From assembly GCA_905221605.1 (NCBI GenBank), contig CAJNDS010002753.1:260001-292166 (forward strand): 32,166 nucleotides of DNA, given 5' to 3'. This stretch comes from Symbiodinium natans. Taxonomy: Eukaryota; Sar; Dinophyceae; Suessiales; Symbiodiniaceae. The translations under genes were made by a program, and so were the position numbers. Of this stretch, positions 19,237 to 27,527 are shown in pieces. A model generated the notes under the pieces. The model worked only from the letters and a program-made list of their open reading frames with translations, made no database searches and was not told the origin of the DNA. Every line of letters starts with the position of its first letter. Position 1 is the first letter of the stretch.

Positions 19237-19545
19237 TGGCCCGCCCGCCAGAGGCCCCTGGTCCCTGACCACGCTGCGGTGAGGGGTCCGGGGTGCCCTT
19301 GGCCTGGAGCCCGCGGGCCAGGCCGAGGAGAACGTGCTCCGGTACGAGCTGTGGGAGGCGGGCGAACGACCAGGTCGAGGAGCTTCGGCGCCGCCCCCCA
19401 ACGTAGAGGGGCGGCCTAGGCCTGGAGTTTAGGACCTCCCAAGGTTGCCTACATACCTCCTTTAATGCCTTCAAGGGTCCCTGCCAAGAACTCGTAAGCA
19501 TTAAGGGAGCTGGAGGCTTCACTGCAGGATTTTTTTAGGGTTTTT
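19237..19545. other. GC-rich unique segment
   Basis: Open in several frames on both strands; one plus-strand stretch reads AEENVLRYELWEAGERP near 19323. It has no repeat character and may be gene debris, but nothing can be called with confidence. Confidence 0.3.
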
Positions 19546-19616
19546 GGCTTAGGATGTAGGGTTTAGGGCCTCGGGTTTAGGAGTTAGACCCCAACATATC
19601 ACGTAGTAGCTGAATG

Positions 19617-19674
19617 AGTACACTTTTCGTTTCTTGGGATACGATAGTCCTCTATAGAACTGAAAGTGTGTACT
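19617..19674. mobile_element. Small inverted-repeat element, AGTACAC ends
   Basis: AGTACACTTTTCGTTTC faces GAACTGAAAGTGTGTACT, giving an imperfect terminal repeat of about 17 bp around a 24-bp centre. Non-coding; a single copy was seen in the window. Confidence 0.55.
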
Positions 19675-20545
19675 AAACCCTAAACCCTAAACCCTAAGCC
19701 CTAAGCCCTAAACCCTAAACTTCTTTGGGGGCTTATGAACTCAGCAACTAAGAAAGCAGGCCCTGGCTCAGCGGTGGTCCTTCGGTGATGCCAGGTGTCA
19801 TCAGTCAAAGAGTTTTGCCATTCTAGGGCCCAGAGCCCTGGGTTTAGGGTTTAGGGTTTAGGGTTTAGGGTTTAGGGTTTAGGGTTCAGGGTTCAGGGTT
19901 TAGGGTTTAGGGTTCAGGGTTCAGGGTTTAGGGTTAACAAAACAAAAACCCTGAGCCCCCAAACCTCCCTAAACCCTAAACCTAAACCCTAAACCGGGAG
20001 GGTGGGTGGCCTGGCGCAGGCAAGAGATGTCGCTGACCGAGGAGCGTCAGAGAACTGCCGCCATCTTACGCCACCAAGGCTTTCGAGATCACGGCTTCGG
20101 GTCGCGGGGGTTAGGGTTTGGGGTTTAGGGTGTAGGGTTTAGGGTTTAGACTTTAGGGTGCAGGGTTTAGGGTTTGGGGCTTAGGGTTTAGGCCTCGAGC
20201 GGGTTTAGGGCTAAGGAGGTTGCGTGCACTATCTCTGCAAATGCCTTGAGGTTCGCGGTCGGGAATAGAGGCTAGTTTCCTTCTAAGAACCAATAAGCAA
20301 GACCCTAAACCGTAAACCCCAAACCCTAAACCCTAAACCCTACACCCTAAACCCTAAACCCTAAACCCCAAACCCCTAAACCCCAGGACAGCTGCTGTTA
20401 CGCAAATCCTTGGGCTACCTTCGACCGAGTCTAGAAGCAATGGAACCAGCAACTAAAAACTAAACCCTATACCCTAAACCGTGGGGGTTTAGGGTTTCGG
20501 ATTTAGGGTTTAAGGTTTAGGGTTTAGGGTTTAGGGTTTAGGGAC
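19674..20545. repeat. Telomere-like tracts in both orientations with short inserts
   Basis: CCCTAAA at about 19674-19720 and 19970-19995, TTTAGGG/TTCAGGG at 19842-19937, TTTAGGG variants at 20108-20200, CCCTAAA at 20302-20385, and TTTAGGG at 20487-20545. Intervening segments of 80-120 bp are GC-rich. Orientation flips five times within 870 bp. Confidence 0.9.
20006..20110 (+). CDS. Possible isolated exon
   Basis: Between telomere-like tracts, an open segment reads WRRQEMSLTEERQRTAAILR followed by HQGFRDHGFG. It looks coding in composition, but no family is recognised and splice partners are unknown. Confidence 0.22.
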
Positions 20546-20798
20546 CCTACCTAGAGTAGCCTTCGTATCACTACATAGTCTTAAAAGAAGTAGCTCTACG
20601 TACCCAATACCTAGGTGCGGCATGTTTCTCCGTTTCAAGGTTTATTTGGGTAACGCCTCCTCTATGCCAAACATACCTGAGGCCCAGACTCAGCGAGCCA
20701 CCGCAGACATCATCGGCAAGATCCAGACTCAGCCAGAGGCTCAGCCTGCGACGAACTGGCAGCATGCTGGGGCTGATTTTCAATCATGGGCCCGCTTT

Positions 20799-20902
20799 AC
20801 TTACTTAGCCAATAGTTGAACTTTAACTGTTTGGGTTTCCTGATTTAGTAGGAAAAGGAAAGTTTAACCCTTTTTTCCCCCTAGGTCATTGGAGAAGTAA
20901 GT
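20799..20902. mobile_element. Inverted-repeat element, ACTTACTT ends
   Basis: ACTTACTTAGCCAATAG at the left faces TCATTGGAGAAGTAAGT at the right (about 14 of 17 paired). The interior has GAACTTTAACTG against AAAGTTTAACCC. It is 104 bp and non-coding; a single copy in the window. Confidence 0.65.
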
Positions 20903-20934
20903 TTGGCACCCGGATATATTCGTACTGAAATGGA

Positions 20935-21082
20935 CCCCCTAAACCCTAAACCCTAAGCCCTAAGCCCTAAACCCGAACGGCCCCACGCGCGAGCTTCAGA
21001 TGCCGCTGGGGCTCTCCTGCCGTTTTGCACACATCCCCGTACCCTCACTTCAGGGTAAACCCTCAACCCTAAACCTTAAACC

Positions 21083-21128
<46 letters not shown>

Positions 21129-21158
21129 ACCCTAAACCCTAAACCCTAAACCCTAACT
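20935..21158. repeat. CCCTAAA and CCCTCAA tracts
   Basis: CCCTAAA units at 20938-20972, then about seven consecutive CCCTCAA variant units at about 21075-21130, flanked by CCCTAAA units to 21158. Confidence 0.95.
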
Positions 21159-21164
21159 ACTTGT

Positions 21165-21272
21165 ATGGCCCTGTCCACCAGCCCGAGGATGGACTACTTG
21201 GCCGGCAAGTTGTGGATGCCTCAGCTACATTGTGAGCCAGAGCAGAAAAACGACACGACAAACAACAAGTAA
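21165..21272 (+). CDS. Possible small open frame or terminal exon
   Basis: ATG at 21165 opens a 35-codon frame (MALSTSPRMDYLAGKLWMPQ then LHCEPEQKNDTTNNK) ending TAA at 21270-21272, just after a CCCTAAA array and before a TTTAGGG/TTCAGGG tract. It may be a terminal exon. No domain; chance is possible. Confidence 0.22.
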   Translation: MALSTSPRMDYLAGKLWMPQLHCEPEQKNDTTNNK

Positions 21273-21346
21273 GTAGGGTTTAGGGTTCAGGGTTCAGGGT
21301 TCAGGGTTCAAGGTGTAGGGTTTAGGGCTTAGGGGTAAACAACATA

Positions 21347-21488
21347 CTTGGTAGCCCGGTGGTACCCTATTGTTCACCTTTTTTTGTGTTTTGTTTTTTT
21401 TGGGGGGGGTTCAAGCTTTCCCTTATCAAGTAACCAACCAACCCCAAGAAGGGTATCCTCATTGTAGTATGGTTACTGGGCTACCAAG
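21347..21488. mobile_element. Intergenic introner copy
   Basis: CTTGGTAGCCCGGTGGTACC at the left and GGTTACTGGGCTACCAAG at the right, with the family's interior (T-run, TTCAAGCTTTCCCTT, AACCAACCAACCCC). It is 142 bp. The flanks are CATA and TGTA, so no clean 4-bp duplication remains. It is followed at once by a GTAT microsatellite that may have altered the right flank. Confidence 0.85.
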
Positions 21489-21545
21489 TGTATGTATGTA
21501 TGTATATATATATATATATATATATATGCATATGTGGACATACAT
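21489..21545. repeat. Short GTAT/TA microsatellite
   Basis: TGTATGTATG then a TA run directly abuts the right end of the introner. Confidence 0.9.
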
Positions 21546-21649
21546 ATACAAACATACCAAAATGACATATAAAATCGCAGAACAGAGGATCAAGCAGCAT
21601 ATACTGGTGTTGCCACCCATGACCCCTGCCCCTGACCCCCACAACCCGA

Positions 21650-21760
21650 AGTCTTCAAACCCTAAACTCTATAGAATCCCTAAACCCGAAACCCTAAACC
21701 CGAAACCCTAAACCCTGAACCCCAAACCCTAAACCCGAAACCCTAAACCTAAACACTCTA
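21650..21760. repeat. CCCTAAA/CCCGAAA tract
   Basis: Degenerate CCCTAAA units alternating with CCCGAAA, just upstream of the possible terminal exon at 21791. Confidence 0.85.
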
Positions 21761-21790
21761 CATACACCCTATTTTCTAACAGCCTTTCAG

Positions 21791-21856
21791 GCGCCAGTCA
21801 TCTACAGGCGGCCCATGGATGTTTTGGACGCCGCAGCCCCGGGGAGCGTCCGGTGA
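21791..21856 (+). CDS. Possible terminal exon
   Basis: A splice-acceptor-like stretch (TTTTCTAACAGCCTTTCAG, ending 21790) precedes a 21-codon open segment, APVIYRRPMDVLDAAAPGSV plus R, ending TGA at 21854-21856. Of the short segments in the telomere-like region this has the best acceptor and a natural stop. No upstream exon can be assigned. Confidence 0.3.
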   Translation, partial: APVIYRRPMDVLDAAAPGSVR

Positions 21857-21861
21857 TTCTT

Positions 21862-22075
21862 GGGTTTCGGGTTTAGGGTTTAGGGTTTAGGGTTTAGGGT
21901 TTAGGGTTTAGGGTTTAGGGTGCAGGGTTTAGGGTTTAGGGGTTTAGGGGTTTAGGGGTTTAGGGGTTTAGGGGTTTAGGGGTTTAGGGGTTTAGGGGTT
22001 TAGGGGTTTAGGGCTTAAGGTTTAGGGTTTATGGGCCCCCTACACCCTGCACCCTACACCCTAAACCCTAAGCCA
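21862..22075. repeat. TTTAGGG array converting to TTTAGGGG
   Basis: TTTAGGG units (21868-21940), then about nine consecutive TTTAGGGG units (to about 22010), then mixed units and a short inverted CCCTACACCCTGCACCC stretch (22037-22070). Confidence 0.95.
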
Positions 22076-22194
22076 AAAAAAGCCTGAACCCTACCAAGGT
22101 CCTACCGCCTGCCAGGGACGCCAATTCTGATCTCTGGCCGCCTGGGCTCCCGGAGAAGATCAGGGGGGGGGGACTTGGGACTAAGACGCCTGAG

Positions 22195-22365
22195 CCCTAA
22201 ACCCGAAACCCTAAAATCCTAAACCCTAAACCCTAAACTGGGCTTACAAGGAGGGCCGACTCTAGGACCCAGAGTAGGCCCTTTCTCTTTCTTCTGGGAT
22301 TTGTTAGGTTACCCTGTTTAGGGTTTAGGGTTTAGGGTTTAGGGTTTAGGGTTTAGGGTTTAGGA
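22195..22365. repeat. CCCTAAA then TTTAGGG tracts
   Basis: CCCTAAA variants (22195-22240), a 75-bp insert, then about seven TTTAGGG units (22317-22364). A GGGGGGGG run lies just upstream at about 22163-22171. Confidence 0.9.
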
Positions 22366-22670
22366 TTCCTAGGCTACACTTAGGTCTACCTAGTCAGAAG
22401 TAGGGTTGTCAGGGCCCCAAACTGGGTTAGAAGTATCCGACTTAGGCAGTTGGTCTGGTAGTGGGGCCCCTCCTTGCAGGGTTTCCTTGCAGGTTTTGCC
22501 CAACAAGTTTGGTCCCCAAACCAACTTGAAAAGCTTTGGGTTTCCTAGTCGGGGGAATGTGCCTAAACCCTAAGCCCTTCTCCCCAACCTCGGGGAAACC
22601 TGAATGGATAGTTTGTTTTCCAAGAGCGCCGCCAACTAAACCCTAAATCCTTTCCTCTTTTCAACCCTAG
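22366..22670. other. Spacer, GC-rich with no gene seen
   Basis: Unique-looking sequence with scattered AGGTCTACCTAG and TTTCCTTGCAGG-type words. No open frame or repeat is convincing. Confidence 0.4.
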
Positions 22671-22672
22671 CA

Positions 22673-22692
22673 CCCCCCCCCCCCCCCCCCCC
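22673..22692 (+). repeat. Poly-C tract (20 C)
   Basis: Uninterrupted run of 20 C after CAACCCTAGCA. Likely length-variable. Confidence 0.95.
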
Positions 22693-22719
22693 GCCTCCGT
22701 GAACCATGTTCAAAAGGAA

Positions 22720-23050
22720 TAGATGTAGGGGTTTAGGGTTGAGGGCTGAGGGCTGAGGGTTGAGGGCTTGACGTACAGGCGCCGCCCAAAAAGTGCAAAT
22801 CTTTTTGAACCCTCCCTCAAAATCTCGCTTTGGAGCTTTGCGTTTTGGATTTAGGGTTTAGGGTTTAGCCTTTAGGGTTTAGGGTTTAGGGTTGAGGGTT
22901 TAGGGTGGGCTCTCCGTGAAGTTCCCAGCCAGGATATCAGGATGGCCGAACGAACATCGAGCTGAACCTGGCGCCGAACAAGGCGCCCTCTTAGGTAGGG
23001 GTTTGGGGTTTAGGGTTTAGGGTTTGGGGTTTGGGGTTTAGGGTTTGGGG
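22720..23050. repeat. Degenerate TTTAGGG/TTGAGGG tracts with inserts
   Basis: TTGAGGG and CTGAGGG units (about 22728-22770), TTTAGGG units (22850-22910) and TTTGGGG/TTTAGGG units (23000-23050), with GC-rich inserts of about 75 bp between them. Confidence 0.85.
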
Positions 23051-23055
23051 CTTAG

Positions 23056-23258
23056 GGTTTCGAGGGACCCTGAAATAAGGAAGTATGCCTTAAGTCATGT
23101 AAATGGACCCCCCTATCCCTATCCAGTTGAGGGTATATGCCTTAGTCATATACCTGGATCATATACAGGACCCCGATCGAATTTAAGGAATACACCTCAA
23201 TCATATAAAGGACCCCTGTCTGATTTCAGGTGTATTCCTTTGTTAAGGGATATTGTGC
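23056..23258. repeat. Tandem relative of family C elements
   Basis: Repeated blocks of AAGGAA.TAT.CCTTA.TCATAT and GGACCCC occur about three times (near 23075, 23140 and 23180), and the right part reads GTGTATTCCTTTGTTAAGGG with ATATTG. It looks like a partially duplicated, diverged family C element. Confidence 0.45.
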
Positions 23259-23340
23259 TGTGACAGAGCGGTGCTACAAAGTTCCTAGAAGAATTGAACA
23301 TCCTAAATCCCATGAGCCTGTAAATTTTAAAACCAGAAAC

Positions 23341-23510
23341 GCCCTAAACCCTCAAACCCTCAAACCCTCAAACCCTCAAACCCTCAAACCCTCAAACCCT
23401 CAAACCCTCAAACCCTCAAACCCTCAAACCCTCAAACCCTCAAACCCTCAAACCCTCAAACCCTCAAACCCTCAAACCATAAACCCCGAGCCCTGAAGCC
23501 CTAAACAGCC
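23341..23510. repeat. CCCTCAAA array (about 17 units)
   Basis: Almost perfect 8-bp CCCTCAAA repetition, a variant of CCCTAAA, from about 23345 to 23477, ending in CCATAAACCCC. The NPQTLKPS-type open frame is an artefact. Confidence 0.97.
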
Positions 23511-23589
23511 TCAAGCCTAAACCACGGGTAGTTCCATTTGGCATGGCCAGTGAAGAACAAAAAGTTTAGGGCCTATCTTCGGTTCACAC

Positions 23590-23675
23590 ACTCAACCCTT
23601 AACAAACCCTAAACCTTAAACCCTAAACCCGCTGAACCCTCAACCCTAATCCCGAACCCCCTTAAACCCTCAACC
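23590..23675. repeat. Degenerate CCCTAAA tract
   Basis: Mixed CCCTAAA, CCCTCAA and CCTTAAA units upstream of the family B element. Confidence 0.85.
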
Positions 23676-23685
23676 TTTGCATGTT

Positions 23686-23767
23686 CCCCCCTTTATACTA
23701 ACAGTCCTTACTAGGGATTGCAATCGGGGTACTATAATCCCTACTCCGGAATGTTAGTATAAGGCGG
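23686..23767. mobile_element. Inverted-repeat element family B, copy 3
   Basis: Ends CCCCCCTTTATACTAACAGTC and, inverted, GGAATGTTAGTATAAGGCGG. The interior GGGGTACTATAATCCCTACT matches the copy at 15200. It is 82 bp. Confidence 0.8.
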
Positions 23768-23862
23768 AAGATCCCAACCTGTACCCTAAACCCTAAACCC
23801 TAAACCCCAAACCCCTTAACCCCACTCCCTAATCCCCAAACCCCTTGAACCCTAAACCCTGG

Positions 23863-23964
23863 AAGCGGGGGGCTCTGAAGTTACAGAGACTCAAGGTTGA
23901 AGCGTTGGCCGCGCAGTCTGCAGGGAAACCTCAGCCCTACCAAGCCCAGAAAGCCTGGCTTTAG
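23863..23964 (+). CDS. Possible isolated exon
   Basis: Open segment of 33 codons ending TAG, reading ALKLQRLKVEALAAQSAGKP then QPYQAQKAWL, between CCCTAAA and TTTAGGG tracts. Composition is coding-like with helix-forming residues. No domain, and no splice partner. Confidence 0.22.
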   Translation, partial: KRGALKLQRLKVEALAAQSAGKPQPYQAQKAWL

Positions 23965-23965
23965 T

Positions 23966-24035
23966 GTGTAGGGTTTAGGGTTTAGGGTTTAGGGTTTAGG
24001 GTTTAGGGTTTAGGGTTTAGGGTGAACGGTTTAGG
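23966..24035 (+). repeat. TTTAGGG array
   Basis: About eight TTTAGGG units. Single-orientation, mostly perfect. Confidence 0.95.
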
Positions 24036-24195
24036 GCTAAGCCCCTCAAACCCCCCAAGCCTCCCCTAAACTGCCCTAAACCCGACACCCTAAAAAACCC
24101 CGGCCAGGATCCAACCAACGCGGAGGCTGGCTTTGTGGAGAGCCTTACTCCGCAGAATCTGGGCCATCAGCCTAGTTGCATGGGGCGAGCGGGGC

Positions 24196-24228
24196 GGGGG
24201 GGGGGGGGGGGGGGTTAGGGTTTAGGGT

Positions 24229-24260
<32 letters not shown>

Positions 24261-24275
24261 GGTTCAGGGTATTTA
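24196..24275 (+). repeat. Poly-G (19 G) followed by GGGTTGA array
   Basis: A run of 19 G leads directly into GGGTTTA and then about six GGGTTGA variant units, ending near 24272. Confidence 0.95.
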
Positions 24276-24575
24276 TAAGCCCCTGCGTCCTCTGAGTAGC
24301 TTCGAAGTATGTACCCATGAACCGCCAAGTAGAGTTTAGGGTTTCAGGCTTTAGCCCAGGGTTGAGTGAATCCTAAATCCCAATATCCCAGAACTAGGGT
24401 TTAGGGAAATTGTCCGGAGCTCCCACAAGAAAGTTGGGCCAAGATTACGGAGTTTAGGGTTTGGGGGTCTTCGGGCCGTTCTCTGGGCACCACAAATGTA
24501 AAATGTGCTAGTAGGGTGACCCCACAACAATTCTAAGTCAGGAAACCTGCGTAGCCGTTCCCTCCGCACCCTGGA
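24276..24575. other. Spacer, no gene seen
   Basis: Unique-looking sequence with scattered single TTTAGGG motifs. A 72-codon minus-strand frame (24351-24569) crosses these motifs and has no recognised feature. Confidence 0.4.
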
Positions 24576-24576
24576 C

Positions 24577-24640
24577 CGTAAACCCTAAACCCTAAACCCT
24601 AAACCCTAAACCCTAAACCCTAAACCCTAAACCCTATTCT
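24577..24640. repeat. CCCTAAA array, last large tract of the region
   Basis: About nine perfect CCCTAAA units, marking the right end of the dense telomere-like region. Confidence 0.95.
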
Positions 24641-25290
24641 CCAAGGTCTGTCGCTCAACGTGGGACTTTGAACAACACGTGCAGAAGAAAAGAGCTCCCG
24701 CACGTCATAGGCAAAGGGTCTACAGTAGGGTTTATAGGGCTCAGGGTTTAGGGTCTAGGGTTAAGAAGGTCCGGTGCCAAACTGCAGGGATACGGGGTGC
24801 AAAAGTTCAAGGGGCTTACACACGATTAATGTGCCGACTAACCTCCCCTGCGATCACATAGAAGATCTGCATTTTTGGAGCGATTCCGCGGCCGCGTCGC
24901 AGACATAAAATACCCGGAATTTGGGCAGCCCTGCGAGATTCTTGAGTTTTTGGAATTGCGCGCAGCAACTTGCGAATGGAATCAGAATAGTTCCAGAATG
25001 TCATAGCTTTTGTGATTGCGACAAATAACTTCTGCATCTTTTCTTGGCCGAGAAGCATCTTAGAAAGTGCTTTGGAATGAACTCTCGCGTAAACGATTTG
25101 TGCTCCAGATCTTTCTTATGAAATGTTAGGCTCATCTAAAAGTACTTTTCTTCAACAAAAACGACCAACGAATCCAGGTCCCCTGAAAAACTCGAATTGC
25201 TCCGACAATCAAGAGCATATGGGGGTTATCCGCAAACCCCTGTCTTTTTTTACTGGCGAATATTTTATATAGATTTCTGCTTGTTTTTTA
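24641..25290. other. Unique spacer
   Basis: About 650 bp of mixed-composition unique DNA. The longest frame is an 80-codon minus-strand frame (24816-25058) with no recognisable domain. No repeats beyond one TTTAGGG cluster near 24742. I see no supportable gene. Confidence 0.4.
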
Positions 25291-25293
25291 GTA

Positions 25294-25340
25294 TCCGCGA
25301 AAGGCCCGCGAAAGCGCGGCGGAAGGCGCCGCGAAAGGGA
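25294..25340. repeat. CGCGAAAGG cluster 1
   Basis: CCGCGAAAGG, CCCGCGAAAG and GCCGCGAAAGGG within 46 bp. The same word clusters at 26561-26600 and 27450-27489, so it brackets and splits the hairpin satellite arrays. Confidence 0.7.
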
Positions 25341-25374
25341 TAATCTGCAGGGTTGATAGAATATCATGCCCCTT

Positions 25375-26300
25375 AACCCTTAAACCCCAAGCGAGTGCGT
25401 TTAGGGAGCGCCCCTAAACGCACCCGTGGTGCAGGTTTCAGCTTATTTGTGGTTCATACTGATAGAACATCCTGCCCGAATGCGAGTGCGTTTAGGGACC
25501 GCGCCTAGACGCACCCATAGTCGTGCAGGTTTCAGCCTATCTGGGGCTCATATTGATAGAATATCCTGCCCCTTAACCCTCAAGCCCCAGTGCGAGTGCG
25601 TTTAGGGACCGCGCCTAAACGCACCCATTGTGCAGGTTTCAGCCTATTTGGGGTTCATACTGATAGAATATCCTGTCTCTTAAGCCGCAAACCCCAATGC
25701 GAGTGCGTTTAGGGACCGCCTCTAAACACACCCATAGTGCAGGTTTCAGCCTATTTGGGGTTCATACTTATAGAATATCCTGTCTCTTAAGCCGCAAACC
25801 CCAGTGCGAGTGCGTTTAGGGACCGCCTCTAAACGCACCCATAGTGCAGGCTTCAGCCTATTTGGTAGAACATTCTGCCCCTTAACCCTCAAGCCCCAAT
25901 GCGAGTGCGTTTAGGGACCGCGCCTAAACGCACCCATTGTGCAGGTTTCAGCCTATTTGGGGTTCATACTGATAGAATAATTATCCTGTCCCTTAAGCCT
26001 CAAACCCCAATGCGAGTGCGTTTAGGGACCGCCTCTAAACGCACCCATTGTGCAGGTTTCAGCCTATTTGGGGTTCATACTGAGAGAGTATCCTGCCCCT
26101 TAACCCTCAAGCCCCAATGCGAGTGCGTTTAGGGACCGCGCTTAAACGCACCCATAAGTGCAGGTTTCAGCCTATTTGGGGTTCATACTGATAGAATATC
26201 CTGCACCTTAACCTTCAAGCCCGAATGCGAGTGCGTTTAGGGACTGCCCCTAAACGCACCCATAGTGCAGGTCTCAGCCTATTTGTGCTTCACACATACT
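25375..26300 (+). repeat. Hairpin satellite H1, forward array (nine units)
   Basis: GCGAGTGCGTTTAGGG recurs at about 25391, 25482, 25592, 25699, 25805, 25901, 26012, 26119 and 26227, a period of 91-111 bp, usually about 107. Each unit has the stem GTGCGTTTAGG and CCTAAACGCAC around a 7-nt centre, then TGCAGGTTTCAGCCTATTTG, GGGTTCATACTGATAGAATA, and TCCTGCCCCTTAACCCTCAA. Short open frames across it are repeat-derived. Confidence 0.95.
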
Positions 26301-26690
26301 TTGTTTTGCTCCCCGACGAATGCGTTTCAAACGCACCCATATGGGGCTTGGGGGGTTTTATGCCTGATGCTTGAAAGCATTCGGGGATCAGGGGCAAAGT
26401 GCGTTTTGGAAGGCTTCAAAAATGCACACTGATCCCTGTCGAGTGCAAAAACGCAGGCTTGGATGGTTGATGGCACGTGCTGGAGAGCAAGATCTCCGCG
26501 ACTGACCGCGAAAGTGCTCCCTGATTTCACGCTGTTTCTGAGAGGAAGCGCACGCTGAAAATGGCGAAAGGCACGCGAAAGGTCCGCGAAAGGGACGCGA
26601 TTGGGCGACAGGTCCTGGAAAGGTATTGGCCAGCCGTGCTTCCAACTTCCATTAAATCTGGCTGATAGAATATCATGCCGACTAGCCCTC
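26301..26690. repeat. Intervening segment with diverged hairpins and CGCGAAAGG cluster 2
   Basis: Contains GTGCGTTTTGGAAGGC facing AAAAATGCAC (about 26399-26427) and CGAGTGCAAAAACGCAGG (about 26440), then a GC-rich stretch with CGCGAAAGG words at 26561-26600. Frames on the minus strand have no domain. Confidence 0.6.
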
Positions 26691-26790
26691 AAACCCGAAA
26701 CGAGTGCGTTTAGGGACCGCGTGCAAACGCACCCATGGTGCAGGTTTCAGCCTATTTGGGGTTCGTACTGATGGACTCTCATGCCCCTGC
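26691..26790 (+). repeat. Hairpin satellite H1, isolated forward unit
   Basis: One diverged H1 unit (GAGTGCGTTTAGGGACCGCG then TGCAAACGCACCC), with the TGCAGGTTTCAGCCTATTTG block and GGTTCGTACTGATGGA. It lies immediately before the array changes orientation. Confidence 0.85.
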
Positions 26791-26814
26791 ACACCTCAAA
26801 CACAAGTGAGTGAG

Positions 26815-27165
26815 TTAAAACTGCACTATGGGTGCGTTTAGGGGCGGTCCCTAAACGCACTCGCATTGGGGTTTGAAGTGTTCAGGGGCATGAGAGTCCA
26901 TAAGTACGAACCATAAATAGGCTGAAACCTGCACTATGGGTGCGTTTAGGGGCGCTCCCTAAACGCACTCGCATTGGGGTTTGAGGGTTAAGGGGCAGGA
27001 TATTCTATCAGTATGAACCCCAAATAGGCTGAAACCTGCACAATGGGTGCGTTTAGGCGCGGTCCCTAAACGCACTCGCATTGGGGCTTGAGGGTTAAGG
27101 GACAGGATATTCTATCAGTATGAGCCCCAAATAGGCTGAATCCTGCACTATGGATGCCTTTAGGG
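26815..27165 (-). repeat. Hairpin satellite H1, inverted array
   Basis: About three and a half H1 units in reverse orientation (GGGTGCGTTTAGG...CCTAAACGCACTCGC near 26827, 26938 and 27047, the last partial near 27150). Block order is the exact reverse of the forward array, so the region is a large divided inverted repeat about 25 bp after the last forward unit. Confidence 0.93.
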
Positions 27166-27189
27166 GCGGACCGTTTGTCCAGAAGCGCT

Positions 27190-27420
27190 GCTTTCAGCAC
27201 ATTGATTCCCCTTTTTGGGATGAGAGAGCAGAGTGCGTTTTCAGGGTCCTGGAAAACGCACACTGGAGCTTGTATTTGGTTTTGTCGACCACTTGTCCCA
27301 GCGTTGAACCAGCACATTAATTCCCCTTCTTGGGATGAGAGGGCAAAGTGCGTTTTTGGGGGCCTGGAAAACGCACCCAGCTTCTCTGCTGTTTGTACTT
27401 GGTTATGTCGACTATATGAT
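27190..27420 (+). repeat. Hairpin satellite H2, two units
   Basis: Two units of about 114 bp (CAGCACATT.ATTCCCCTT at about 27196 and 27310), each with GGGATGAGAG, a hairpin GTGCGTTTT...GAAAACGCAC, and a GGTT.TGTCGAC end. The flanks differ from H1, but the hairpin stem is nearly the same. A frame runs through both (27154-27534) and is not considered a gene. Confidence 0.85.
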
Positions 27421-27449
27421 CGACGAAAAACCTATGATAATTTTACGTC

Positions 27450-27489
27450 TCCGCGAAAGGGCGCGAAAGGTCCGCGAAAGGCGCGGCGC
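27450..27489. repeat. CGCGAAAGG cluster 3
   Basis: CCGCGAAAGG, GCGCGAAAGG and TCCGCGAAAGG in 40 bp, closing the hairpin-satellite region on its right. Confidence 0.7.
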
Positions 27490-27527
27490 TTGGTGCTTTC
27501 CTGGGAACAAGAAAATCAGACAACACC

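Noticed and set aside
15063-23496. Frames with NPKP or TLKPSNPQ repeats
   Set aside because: Translations of CCCTAAA-type and CCCTCAAA tracts.
24816-25058. 80-codon minus-strand frame as a gene
   Set aside because: No domain, no splice context and average composition; not distinguishable from chance.
26327-26692. 121-codon minus-strand frame in the hairpin-satellite region
   Set aside because: It overlaps diverged satellite units and CGCGAAAGG words, with no recognisable motif.
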